A stretch of DNA of 64,000 nt from Flavobacteriales bacterium (GTDB lineage Bacteria; Bacteroidota; Bacteroidia; Flavobacteriales_D; Crocinitomicaceae), in the NCBI GenBank assembly GCA_018883325.1, contig VEQH01000003.1:1-64000 (forward strand), given 5' to 3'. Positions 30,584 to 38,982 of this stretch are shown here, one piece after another; position 1 is the stretch's first letter, and each line of letters begins with the position of its first letter. The position numbers were made by a program, and so were the translations under genes. The notes below the pieces were generated by a model that did not search any database, was not told the DNA's origin, and was given only the letters and a program-made list of their open reading frames with translations.

Positions 30584-31159
30584 TCACAAAAGGAATAATC
30601 GCCTAACCTTTTTTCGATACTCAATATAGGAAGAACCGAAATACTTGATTAGTTTTCTTTCTTCTAAATAAATTCCAATTGGTAAATAAGAGAGAATTAA
30701 TCCAAAATTTAAAGCATTATAAAGCGAAGGCTGAATAAGAAAAAAACCGATGTAAATAGAAATTAATCCTGTGTAAATAGGATGTCGAACAACTGTGTAA
30801 ATGCCATTTTGAATTAAAATAGTTTCTTCTTTTTCTTTTTTAGTCGCTAAGCCAATAAATACTTTCACACTTATATTTTTAAAAGCTAAATAATTAAAAT
30901 ATACTCCTACTAACATTAGAAAAACACCCAATAGAAGTGTAAAATTTTTCACTTCCATCAGCCAATTTTTAGCAGCTAAGAATTGAAAAACATATACACT
31001 TCCCAATAATAGCGTGCTCATAAGTGAATAAAAAAAACGATATTTTCGTTCACTCCATTTTAATCGAAATAGGAGTTTTTCTCTAACGATGTTATCTGCA
31101 AAAAGGCTATGCGTGACAAAAAATACAATCCACAAGAAACAACTTACAAATACTATCAT
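30584..31159 (-). CDS. Membrane methyltransferase (isoprenylcysteine carboxylmethyltransferase / NnrU-like family)
   Basis: 191 aa; multiple TM, LIQNGIYTVVRHPIYTGLISIYIGFFL and C-terminal EERKLIKYFGSSYIEYRKKVRRLF. Confidence 0.85.
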   Translation of the reverse strand: MIVFVSCFLWIVFFVTHSLFADNIVREKLLFRLKWSERKYRFFYSLMSTLLLGSVYVFQFLAAKNWLMEVKNFTLLLGVFLMLVGVYFNYLAFKNISVKVFIGLATKKEKEETILIQNGIYTVVRHPIYTGLISIYIGFFLIQPSLYNALNFGLILSYLPIGIYLEERKLIKYFGSSYIEYRKKVRRLFLL

Positions 31160-31370
31160 GACTCTAAAGTTAATTTTATAAATCTCAAACCTTACTGTTT
31201 TAATAATTTGTACAATGAAAGTTCGAAAATAATTTTCTCTTTTCTGCTCTTTATATTCGGTTGCAGAACAAGTGAAGATTTAAACAAAAGATTAATCGAT
31301 ACAGTTTTTTCAATAGCTACAGATTAAGTAATGATTTTGGATTCCATAAGAAATAGTAAAATTCCTGTAA

Positions 31371-31943
31371 TCATTCATCAACTTCGTTTTCCTCCCATAA
31401 CTTAAATTTGAAAGATTTTAAAATTTGATGCTCAATCGATTTATATGCTTTTTCTTTTGAAGTTTCTTTAGAAAATGTAAGTAAAAAAGCTTGTTCCTTT
31501 TCAAAGAAAATATATTGCGTAAAAGTAAGATCGAATTGATTTTGAAGACCTTTGTATTTTAAAATGTGGTACGAATGCTTACCAACTTTCACTCGCTTAC
31601 TTTCGATTATTTTTGAGTTTTTTATGAGTTTTATAATTTGATTTGTAGAAAGTTGAATGTATTTATCTAAATCGTAATCTTTTAAATTAGTTTGTTTAAT
31701 TAGGTTCACGTTTTCAGTAAATTTATCCGTTTCGGAATCAGAAGGTGAGCGCATAAAAAATAGCGTTCCCATTTGACCGCTTGAATCAAATTCCCAAGTT
31801 GAAGGGTAACTTATAGAATAGTCTTGATTGTCAAATTGACTCCATTTTTTAACGTTTAGAGCTTTTAGTTTTTCTTCATTTTTCTTTTGTGCAGAGCATG
31901 AAAAAAGGAATATAATTGAAAGGAAAAATAAGATTGTTTTCAT
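31371..31943 (-). CDS. Hypothetical lipoprotein
   Basis: ORF 31371-32009; likely start at [21 protein letters not shown] (31943), lipobox LFSC. Confidence 0.75.
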   Translation of the reverse strand: MKTILFFLSIIFLFSCSAQKKNEEKLKALNVKKWSQFDNQDYSISYPSTWEFDSSGQMGTLFFMRSPSDSETDKFTENVNLIKQTNLKDYDLDKYIQLSTNQIIKLIKNSKIIESKRVKVGKHSYHILKYKGLQNQFDLTFTQYIFFEKEQAFLLTFSKETSKEKAYKSIEHQILKSFKFKLWEENEVDE

Positions 31944-32067
31944 TCGAAGTTTATTGATTGTCCGTAAAAATAAAGAAATCAATTTTATCGAACGAGTTGA
32001 ATCATACAATTACACAGCGATTAGCGTTTTAAGCAAAAACATTACTTTTGACGTTCAAAAAAAGAAT

Positions 32068-32643
32068 ATGCAACTCGAAGAACAAATCCGTCAGCAATTT
32101 CAAGAATCTCAACTGGTTTTAGAACAATTTCAAACGGCAGAAAATTTTTCCAAAATCGCTGAAGCAATACGTTGGATGAGCAATGCAATTAATTCTGGAA
32201 ACAAAATCATAAGTTGTGGAAATGGCGGTTCGATGGCTGATGCGATGCACTTTGCAGAAGAATTGAGTGGTCGTTTTCGTGGTGACAGAAAAGCTTTGGC
32301 GGCTGTTTCCATTTCAGACCCAACGCATATCAGTTGCGTTGCGAATGATTATGGCTATGACTTTATTTTTTCGCGCTACGTTGAAGCGATTGGAAAATCA
32401 GGAGATATTTTATTGGGAATTTCAACCTCTGGAAATTCGGCAAATGTTATTCGTGCTGTTGAGGCCGCACAAAAACTAGGTATGAAAACAATTGTTTTGA
32501 CAGGAAAAGATGGTGGTAAATTGGCGGATTTAGCGGATTTAGAAATTCGTGCACCTCATTCAACTTATGCCGACAGAGCACAAGAAATTCACATCAAAGT
32601 AATTCACAACTTTATTTTAGGAATTGAGAATTTGGTGGATTAA
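32068..32643 (+). CDS. gmhA: D-sedoheptulose 7-phosphate isomerase (SIS domain)
   Basis: ORF 31954-32643, likely start [11 protein letters not shown] (32068); [62 protein letters not shown]. Confidence 0.93.
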   Translation: MQLEEQIRQQFQESQLVLEQFQTAENFSKIAEAIRWMSNAINSGNKIISCGNGGSMADAMHFAEELSGRFRGDRKALAAVSISDPTHISCVANDYGYDFIFSRYVEAIGKSGDILLGISTSGNSANVIRAVEAAQKLGMKTIVLTGKDGGKLADLADLEIRAPHSTYADRAQEIHIKVIHNFILGIENLVD

Positions 32644-32648
32644 GTAAT

Positions 32649-33158
32649 TTAATCGATTTTTCTGATTGTCCATTTTCCGCCACCAGCATCAACAAATGAG
32701 CAATCAGGCCAAGTTGCCATTTCCATGGTTGCTGTTTTTTTATTGCTAAAGAAACCTCGATTCCATAAAAAGGTAATTTCTGCCGCGTCACAAGGGAATT
32801 TTCCTATCAAATTTTCATAATCTGGGTTTGTGTTTGTTATAAACAAATTGTAAAGTTTTAGATGAACTCCAGTTTGCGGATACACAACAAAACCCATTTC
32901 AATTCCTTGATCTTCACTGCCGTAATTCAAGTTTTTTACCTTCATTATCCCATCGCCATTCTCAAAAAACTCAATTGTACCAAATGGATTTGATTCAGAA
33001 TAATCATTTGCAATTGGTTCAACTTTAATGATTTCCCATTTTCCTTTCCATTTTGAAATAACTTTTTGAGAATCAGCTTTCATACAACTTGAAAGAAACA
33101 AGATGGAAACAGAAAGTAGCAGCAATGTCAAATTAATTCTTCTCATTTTCGTGTACAT
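32649..33158 (-). CDS. Hypothetical lipoprotein
   Basis: 169 aa; lipobox LFLSSC. Confidence 0.7.
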   Translation of the reverse strand: MYTKMRRINLTLLLLSVSILFLSSCMKADSQKVISKWKGKWEIIKVEPIANDYSESNPFGTIEFFENGDGIMKVKNLNYGSEDQGIEMGFVVYPQTGVHLKLYNLFITNTNPDYENLIGKFPCDAAEITFLWNRGFFSNKKTATMEMATWPDCSFVDAGGGKWTIRKID

Positions 33159-33658
33159 TCAAAAGTGAAATTAAAATCATGAATTTGTGTGATAAAAGGA
33201 TTCAATTCACGTGGTGTATATAGTCGAAGTTTATCACCTTTTAAGTAAACTATATCAAAATTAATATCAGATCCGTAAGAACTCGGATTAAGATCAGCAA
33301 CTACTGAAGAAGTTACCATTGAATAATTTGCATTTAGAGGACCAAAATGCTCAGAAAAATCTGGGTGCAGTTTAACGTTACCAACAAATTTAAGTATGCA
33401 GTCACTCGCTTCATAATCAGAACCCTCAAAAATAAAATTTCCAGGGTTCAAAATTGTGTCAACTCGTTCAACAAAATCTGGTGAATTCGAAACATTGACA
33501 GCTGTGACTATCATTTTATCCACGTGCCAAACATTTCCTTTTTTAGTTAACAAAGTCCAATGTTTATCCGAGTTTGTTTTAATAAAGCAACCTGATAAAA
33601 AGAATAAAGGTGCTAATATCAAAACGGAGTAAAGAAAGTTTCTTTTTACAAAATCCAT
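33143..33658 (-). CDS. Hypothetical lipoprotein
   Basis: 171 aa; lipobox FFLSGC; overlaps the downstream lipoprotein ORF by 16 nt. Confidence 0.7.
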   Translation of the reverse strand: MDFVKRNFLYSVLILAPLFFLSGCFIKTNSDKHWTLLTKKGNVWHVDKMIVTAVNVSNSPDFVERVDTILNPGNFIFEGSDYEASDCILKFVGNVKLHPDFSEHFGPLNANYSMVTSSVVADLNPSSYGSDINFDIVYLKGDKLRLYTPRELNPFITQIHDFNFTFECTRK

Positions 33659-33801
33659 CGAATGTAATAGTTTAGTTTAACCAAAGTTAGAAATTTGTAA
33701 GAGATAAAAAAACGCCTCAGTTTCCGAAATAGGGCATTTTCACGAAAAAATGTTATTAACCAATTATATAACAAATTCTATAATCTTAAAAAAAATAACC
33801 C

Positions 33802-34851
33802 TCAAACTTTTAAAAGTTGATTTAAACGACCTTGATACGATTGAAAATAATTTCTTTTAGTGGTTTCATTTAGAAAAGAAGCAGAAACCAATTTTTCAAC
33901 AAAATCTGACTTGGAAATCATCAATGCCATAATATCCTGAAAAGTCTTTTCATTGATTGCTGCTTTTTCTGCTAGTTTAGCAAATTGCAAACCTATTTTA
34001 CCTTGGCTTAAATTTCTAGGCAGAAGACCATCATCTAACGCAAAGTCTTTATCTTCCACATGAATTCGGCTATTTAGCAAGTCATAAGCAGGACTCAGTC
34101 TATAATCTCCATGAGGTGTTTCGATTATGGAAAAATTCTTAAAGTGCGCATCGCCATTTGAAAAAAGATAATTGAAAACTAGAATTCTAAAAAGTTTAGG
34201 CGCTTCAATCTTATAAGTTGTTAAATAGTTGCGCATTATTTCAAATAGCTCTAAATAATTCCCGAGATACTTGTAATGTTCTCCGTGGGTTTGCGGAGTT
34301 CTCTTTGCTAAGGAAGCAAAGTCATCTTGAGCTAATTTTCCTGCCTGTCTGGTAGGCAGGGAACCATCTTCTTTAACATCAAATCTTTTTGTGATATATG
34401 CCGGAGTACCATCTTTAAAAAAAATCAATGCATTTTCTGCCGTTTCAATTCCATAAATCTGACGAGCAATTTGCATGGTTAAATGTTCATTCGCAGGCAT
34501 TTGATCAGACTTCTTACCAGCTCCTGGAATTGGTTTCAGAATATATGTACCTCGCTCATTTTCATTAATAAGCCTCAACTTGTTTTTTTCAAGTAATACG
34601 GAAAACTTTTCTTGTACACCTGATATCGACATGTGATTTCGATTTTCATCAAAAAGCTGATCCGTTTCTGGATTGGATAATGGAGAATCATAAGGTAATA
34701 CATGATGCACCTTTTTGCCCTGAAAAACCCGATTTAAAGCTGTTCGACTATAGGTGTTAAAACCTTTAGCTAATGTACCTGGACAAACTTCAATGGAAAA
34801 TGGAAAATTGAAAATTGACAATGGAGTAGAATTCTTTAATTTTTTGCTCAT
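33802..34851 (-). CDS. hipT: HipA-like serine/threonine kinase toxin lacking the N-terminal subdomain (HipT-like)
   Basis: 349 aa; MSISGVQEKFSVLLEK (Gly-rich loop with S-I-S), VFNYLFSNGDAHFKNFSI, YRLSPAYDLLNS; a separate upstream ORF encodes the HipA N-terminal-1-like domain. Confidence 0.85.
   Translation of the reverse strand: MSKKLKNSTPLSIFNFPFSIEVCPGTLAKGFNTYSRTALNRVFQGKKVHHVLPYDSPLSNPETDQLFDENRNHMSISGVQEKFSVLLEKNKLRLINENERGTYILKPIPGAGKKSDQMPANEHLTMQIARQIYGIETAENALIFFKDGTPAYITKRFDVKEDGSLPTRQAGKLAQDDFASLAKRTPQTHGEHYKYLGNYLELFEIMRNYLTTYKIEAPKLFRILVFNYLFSNGDAHFKNFSIIETPHGDYRLSPAYDLLNSRIHVEDKDFALDDGLLPRNLSQGKIGLQFAKLAEKAAINEKTFQDIMALMISKSDFVEKLVSASFLNETTKRNYFQSYQGRLNQLLKV
34340..34360. repeat. 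21-bp palindrome inserted in frame in hipT
   Basis: CCTGCCT-gtctggt-AGGCAGG; encodes the extra S-L-P-T-R-Q-A-G between FDVKEDG and KLAQDDFASL. Confidence 0.7.
34792..34826. repeat. Heptamer tandem array (5 units), AATTGAC orientation
   Basis: aatggaa aatggaa aattgaa aattgac aatggag. Confidence 0.85.
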
Positions 34852-35198
34852 TTTTGTTTTGATGATTTAATGATAGAAATAAGCAATCGTAAAAGGTCTT
34901 TAATTTCTGCTTTAAAAGATTCAAAACTATCTTCATCCAAATATCCAGATTGTTGAAGCAAGTCTAACCAATATTCTGTTTCGTTTGCTTCTTTCAACCC
35001 TATGGATAATTTATGAATGAAATCGGCTTTACTTTCAGCATGCTCTGCCTCTCTCACAATAGCACCAATTGCAGTACCAGAACGAAGCAACTGTTTAGAT
35101 AAAATATATTCTTTCTTAGAATCCGTTAAATACTGATATAGTTTTACAATGTTTAAAGCAAATGCAAAACTTTTAGATTTTATAATATTTTCTTTCAT
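34848..35198 (-). CDS. Four-helix-bundle protein (23S rRNA intervening-sequence/S23 family)
   Basis: ORF 34848-35231, likely start MKENIIKSKSFAFALNIVKLYQYL (35198); ILSKQLLRSGTAIGAIVREAEHAESKADFIHKLSIGLKEANETEYWLDLL is the family signature. Stop overlaps hipT start (ATGA). Confidence 0.92.
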   Translation of the reverse strand: MKENIIKSKSFAFALNIVKLYQYLTDSKKEYILSKQLLRSGTAIGAIVREAEHAESKADFIHKLSIGLKEANETEYWLDLLQQSGYLDEDSFESFKAEIKDLLRLLISIIKSSKQK

Positions 35199-35219
35199 AA
35201 CCATAGTGTATTCTCTGTT

Positions 35220-35275
35220 GTCAATTATCAATTATCAATTGTCAATTCTCCTTCGTCAATTCTCCTTCGTCAATT
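35220..35275. repeat. Heptamer tandem array (8 units), GTCAATT orientation, inverted relative to 34792-34826
   Basis: gtcaatt atcaatt atcaatt gtcaatt ctccttc gtcaatt ctccttc gtcaatt. Confidence 0.88.
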
Positions 35276-35589
35276 TTTCGAACCGTCACCGCACCAATGC
35301 TGTCGTTTTTCGCTGTAGTTATTAGCAATCCGAAATAATCATCCCTATCGATTCTATTCAATTTACATACAACTTCCTTATTTGAACCTTCTGGTAGCAT
35401 GTTGTAAAAAAATGGAAAAAGGTATTTAGAATGAAATTCTTTTTCGGTTTTAGGTAAAGTTAGACTGATACTTTGCTTATCGTTGTTGGCTAACCAATTG
35501 TCATGATAACAAAATGAAAACGAACCATCATCGTGTTGGGTCAAGATACCAGCTTCTTCATGTTTGAATAATACTTTGACTGTTCTCAT
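35242..35589 (-). CDS. hipS: HipA N-terminal subdomain-like protein (HipS-like antitoxin component)
   Basis: 115 aa; VKVLFKHEEAGILTQHDDGSFSFCYHDNWL...ISLTLPKTEKEFHSKYLFPFFYNMLPEGSNKEVVCKLNRIDRDDYFGLL; overlaps the hipB stop by 4 nt. Confidence 0.85.
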   Translation of the reverse strand: MRTVKVLFKHEEAGILTQHDDGSFSFCYHDNWLANNDKQSISLTLPKTEKEFHSKYLFPFFYNMLPEGSNKEVVCKLNRIDRDDYFGLLITTAKNDSIGAVTVRKIDEGELTKEN

Positions 35590-35804
35590 TTAGCAGGCGA
35601 TATATTTTTAATTTTTAAGCAAAGCTCCATACCCAAGACATCGGCTAACTTTTGTAATGTTAGCAGTGTTGGATTTCCTTTTCCGCTTTCAAATTGTTTC
35701 AGCGTTCTCAAGCCAACCCCTGATAATTCTGCCAATCCTTCCTGTGTTATTTGAAGAATTTCTCTACGTTCCTTTATGGTTTTTATTAGTTCTGAAAAGT
35801 GCAT
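35586..35804 (-). CDS. hipB: HTH (XRE/HipB-like) transcriptional regulator
   Basis: 72 aa; ILQITQEGLAELSGVGLRTLKQFESGKGNPTLLTLQKLADVLGMEL. Confidence 0.9.
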   Translation of the reverse strand: MHFSELIKTIKERREILQITQEGLAELSGVGLRTLKQFESGKGNPTLLTLQKLADVLGMELCLKIKNISPAK

Positions 35805-35940
35805 TATAAAGCATTATTTAATGTAAATATAGTATCAAATTTTAAAAATTCAACAAAAAGAGCAATAAAATGCACTATTTCGTTCATTTATTGATTTTTC
35901 ACCTTCAATTACAATAAAAAGTGCAATATAACACACTATT
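35796..35940. promoter_or_regulatory. Candidate HipB operator region with three related sites
   Basis: agtgcattataaagcatta (35798-35816), agcaataaaatgcactattt (35861-35880), agtgcaatataacacact (35920-35937): repeated (A)GTGCA/TGCACT and TTATA motifs upstream of or overlapping the hipB start. Confidence 0.5.
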
Positions 35941-35987
35941 TGATTTATTTTTTTGATTCATCACTAAATTTTCAGGTTTCAAACCAT

Positions 35988-36016
35988 AAAAAAAACGCCT
36001 CAGTTTCCTGAAGCGT
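35988..36016 (-). terminator. Rho-independent terminator for the 36053-36505 gene
   Basis: aaaaaaaACGCCTCAG-TTTC-CTGAAGCGT; T run on the minus strand after the hairpin. Confidence 0.7.
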
Positions 36017-36052
36017 CAATTAGACAATTAAACAAGCAGTAACAAATTTGTA

Positions 36053-36505
36053 TCAGCCAACCTTATGCAAAAACTCCCCTATCCCCAAAATTTGTTTTTG
36101 AATTTCAGTTGCATCCGCAAATCTGTTTTGAAGTTCATGATTTTTTTTCATTTCATTCAGTAGTATCAATTTATGTCGAATATCTTCAACAAATTCATCG
36201 CGCAAAATTTTGAAAGCTACTCTATCTGGATCAATGGAACCGATTTCATAGAGAATTGAAAGTAATAAATCATGTTGTTCCATATTTTGAGGCGAGGTTG
36301 GCAGCTTGCGTTTTTGTTTATGAAATACTTCTACCTGATTAAGAATATCATCTCGCAATGTTTTTTCCTTTTCGCGTAATTCAAAAGCTTTTTCATAATA
36401 CTGGTTTTTAATGCAGTTCTGCTTTTCTATTGCCACTTTTGCCAACTCGAGTTTAATTTCAAGAATGTGCTGTTTTATAAAGTATAAATTCATTAAGTCG
36501 CTCAT
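36053..36505 (-). CDS. Hypothetical protein with UvrB/UvrC-type motif
   Basis: ORF 36053-36562, likely start MSDLMNLYF (36505); CIKNQYYEKAFELREKEKTLRDDI and second RFADATEIQKQILGI. Confidence 0.65.
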   Translation of the reverse strand: MSDLMNLYFIKQHILEIKLELAKVAIEKQNCIKNQYYEKAFELREKEKTLRDDILNQVEVFHKQKRKLPTSPQNMEQHDLLLSILYEIGSIDPDRVAFKILRDEFVEDIRHKLILLNEMKKNHELQNRFADATEIQKQILGIGEFLHKVG

Positions 36506-36539
36506 GATATATTTTTTGATGGTATTAATGAACTTATTT

Positions 36540-37016
36540 TTAGTTTTTTGAAAGTGAAACATCCATTGGGTGCGGTACTTTCATCCATTTCGAATAGTCA
36601 ACACCGTAAAAATTGAAATAACTGCCAGGTGCTTCTTTTTCAATGATATCGATGGATTTTGTACCAGCTGGTAAGGCAGGAAAAATAAGCGAATAGCTAT
36701 GATATTCACCCTTTCTTTTGAAATAATGTTTAATTGGTGCAATCGGAATCCCAATTGCTCTTAGAAGCGGATATTTTGTGGTTGAACCAACTGGTTTTAT
36801 GAACGCATTGCGCTCCATTTGTATCCAACCACCATTTATGTAAATCATTGATGAACGATAAATAAAATCAATTCTCGTGTAATCATCGGTGATTTCTATG
36901 CTTTTGATACGATGCTCCAAGGTATGATCCAAACCGTTTGGATTATACAGTTTAATTGGATTCGAAGTTTTCGTCTCACGGGCAACTTCAACTAACTTTT
37001 CAATTTTTACTTCCAT
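36540..37016 (-). CDS. Hypothetical protein, paralogue of the 38110-38535 product
   Basis: ORF 36540-37103, likely start MEVKIEKL (37016); YTRIDFIYRSSMIYINGGWIQMERNAFIKP...FYGVDYSKW. Confidence 0.75.
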   Translation of the reverse strand: MEVKIEKLVEVARETKTSNPIKLYNPNGLDHTLEHRIKSIEITDDYTRIDFIYRSSMIYINGGWIQMERNAFIKPVGSTTKYPLLRAIGIPIAPIKHYFKRKGEYHSYSLIFPALPAGTKSIDIIEKEAPGSYFNFYGVDYSKWMKVPHPMDVSLSKN

Positions 37017-37124
37017 GTCTATTAATTTTAGATGACAAAGGAAAATAGTGACTCCGCAATCAATGTACGGAGTGAATAATTTTTTTAATTTTATTCTTTT
37101 CATAAAACTTTATCCTATTCGTTT

Positions 37125-38108
37125 ATGCCCATCAATAAAAGTGCGTATCGTCGATACAAAGTAATCGACATGCTTGTCAGAAATAAAATGAAACCCTATC
37201 CAACGATGAATGAAATCATTGAAGCTTGTCTCGAAAAGTTGAGTATTGATTCCTCTCCCAATACCATTCAAAAAGACATAGCTCAAATGAGAGAATCTCC
37301 GCCTAATGGTTTTGATGCACCCATTTATTATGATCATAGGATGAAAGGATATGCTTATTCAGATCCTAATTATAAACTGAATGATATTTCTTTGAATGAT
37401 TCGGATATTGATGCCATCAAAGAATTCATCGACTTGATTCAAAATATAGGCAGTTCACGTATTAGTGAGAAGTTCAATAACGCCATGGAAAAAATTCTTT
37501 CTACCGTTTTGGAGGAATTTCCTGAAGGAGACACAAAACAGCATTTTCTTCAAACAATGACTCCACCAAAATCAAGAGGATTTGAACATTTCGATTTATT
37601 TTACAAGGCTTGTCGCACCAAAACACCTGTTTCATTTGTCCACTATTCTTATAAAAAGAGGAAGTTCAGCGCGGTTATAATTCACCCATTTTTAATCAAG
37701 GAATTTGAGAATAAATGGTACATCTTAGGTTACTCTGAATCACACAAAGAAATTCGAACTTTTGGCTTAGACCGTATATTTGACCCGTTTTTGCTAAGAA
37801 AATCATTCATTTCTGTAAATAGAAAAATAGTTGAAAGTGCAATCTCAGATTATTATGGTGTATTTCCAATACCGAACCAAAAAAAGCAAAAAGTAAAAAT
37901 TTTAGTTAGCGCTTTGGGTACAAATTACTTTGAAGCTTATCCAATCCATGAAAGCCAGAAAATTCAAAAAGAACCCAATGGATTTTCATACATTACATTT
38001 AATTTGGTTCCGACTTTGGAACTCACGCGCTTGTTTTTATCTCACGGTCGTCACGTTGAAGTAAAAGAACCCGAATGGCTCATTGATTTCACCGAAAAAC
38101 TTAAATAA
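37125..38108 (+). CDS. WYL domain-containing transcriptional regulator
   Basis: 327 aa; RYKVIDMLVRNKMKPYPTMNEIIEACLEKL (wHTH), KTPVSFVHYSYKKRKFSAVIIHPFLIKEFENKWYILGYSESHKEIRTFGLDRI. Confidence 0.9.
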   Translation: MPINKSAYRRYKVIDMLVRNKMKPYPTMNEIIEACLEKLSIDSSPNTIQKDIAQMRESPPNGFDAPIYYDHRMKGYAYSDPNYKLNDISLNDSDIDAIKEFIDLIQNIGSSRISEKFNNAMEKILSTVLEEFPEGDTKQHFLQTMTPPKSRGFEHFDLFYKACRTKTPVSFVHYSYKKRKFSAVIIHPFLIKEFENKWYILGYSESHKEIRTFGLDRIFDPFLLRKSFISVNRKIVESAISDYYGVFPIPNQKKQKVKILVSALGTNYFEAYPIHESQKIQKEPNGFSYITFNLVPTLELTRLFLSHGRHVEVKEPEWLIDFTEKLK

Positions 38109-38109
38109 A

Positions 38110-38535
38110 ATGCTTACAAAAAATGAAACTTTGCTTTTTGAAATTCCAATTTTGGATACACCGAAGCAAAACCCAAGTATCCTTCGCGTTATTTTAACAA
38201 AGGAATTTACTCGAATTGATTTCGGTTACACAACGCCTTGGTATTATATCAAAGGTGGTTGGATCAAAATAGCGCCCGAAACATACCTTCAAAATGAAGA
38301 AACAAAAGAGCAATACAAGCTCAAAGAAGCAACAGGAATTTTAATTGCTCCCAAGCGAATTAACTTTGAATCAACTGAAGATTGGCAATTTTTCTCTTTG
38401 TATTTTGACCCAATTCCAATGAAAGACTGCGTACTCAATATGATTGAAGCCGAAAAACCAACGCCCAATGATTTCAATTATTACGGCATTGAGTTGAAGA
38501 TGAAAGAGGGAATGGAAATTTTAAATCTGAATTAA
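38110..38535 (+). CDS. Hypothetical protein, paralogue of the 36540-37016 product
   Basis: ORF 38083-38535, likely start MLTKNETLLF (38110); FTRIDFGYTTPWYYIKGGWIKIAPETYLQ...YYGIELK. Confidence 0.75.
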   Translation: MLTKNETLLFEIPILDTPKQNPSILRVILTKEFTRIDFGYTTPWYYIKGGWIKIAPETYLQNEETKEQYKLKEATGILIAPKRINFESTEDWQFFSLYFDPIPMKDCVLNMIEAEKPTPNDFNYYGIELKMKEGMEILNLN

Positions 38536-38715
38536 TTTCAAAAAAGAATCAAATCGTACATAGAATACTGAGTACCTCAATAGCTTTGTCGAAAAATTAG
38601 TTTTTGCATTCTGGCTTGCACGATATGAGGGTTTATCATAAACGGTAAGTCAGGATGTTTTTTAAATTTTTCTTTGCTTATTTTAGTTTAGAATTGCATT
38701 AACACACCTTCAACA

Positions 38716-38967
38716 TTGAATATGATGACCGTTAAAGAAAAAGTTTATGAATTTAAAACCAAAAACAAAGAAGGTTTTGTTCAATCAGAAATTGATGCAT
38801 TACTAAAGGAATTTGCGAATATTAATTTTGATAAATTTAAGCTAGCATTATCTAGAATCACTTGCATGATGATTAATGATGAAATAGTAATTTATCATAC
38901 CGATATCATTAATGCATTGAATTGTGGAATCGACAATAGACTCATGGATGAAAGTGAATGGGATTAA
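38716..38967 (+). CDS. Hypothetical small protein
   Basis: 83 aa ORF preceding a terminator. Confidence 0.5.
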   Translation: MNMMTVKEKVYEFKTKNKEGFVQSEIDALLKEFANINFDKFKLALSRITCMMINDEIVIYHTDIINALNCGIDNRLMDESEWD

Positions 38968-38982
38968 ATTTTTCACAAACCC

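Noticed and set aside
31954-32067. Upstream extension of gmhA ([20 protein letters not shown]...)
   Set aside because: Non-conserved-looking extension overlapping the divergent lipoprotein start; [11 protein letters not shown] at 32068 is the more natural start.
33802-34851. Calling this a classical full-length HipA
   Set aside because: The HipA N-terminal-1 domain is encoded by a separate upstream ORF (35242-35589); the kinase ORF starts near the CPGTLAKGF segment.
35220-35275. GTCAATT array considered as a CRISPR remnant or regulator binding array
   Set aside because: Units are contiguous 7-mers without spacers and overlap the hipS coding end; the matching inverted array on the other side of the four-helix gene fits a cassette boundary better.
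36505-36562. Upstream extension of the UVR-motif ORF (MFHFQKTKNKF...)
   Set aside because: Overlaps the end of the neighbouring ORF; MSDLMNLYF at 36505 is the more likely start.
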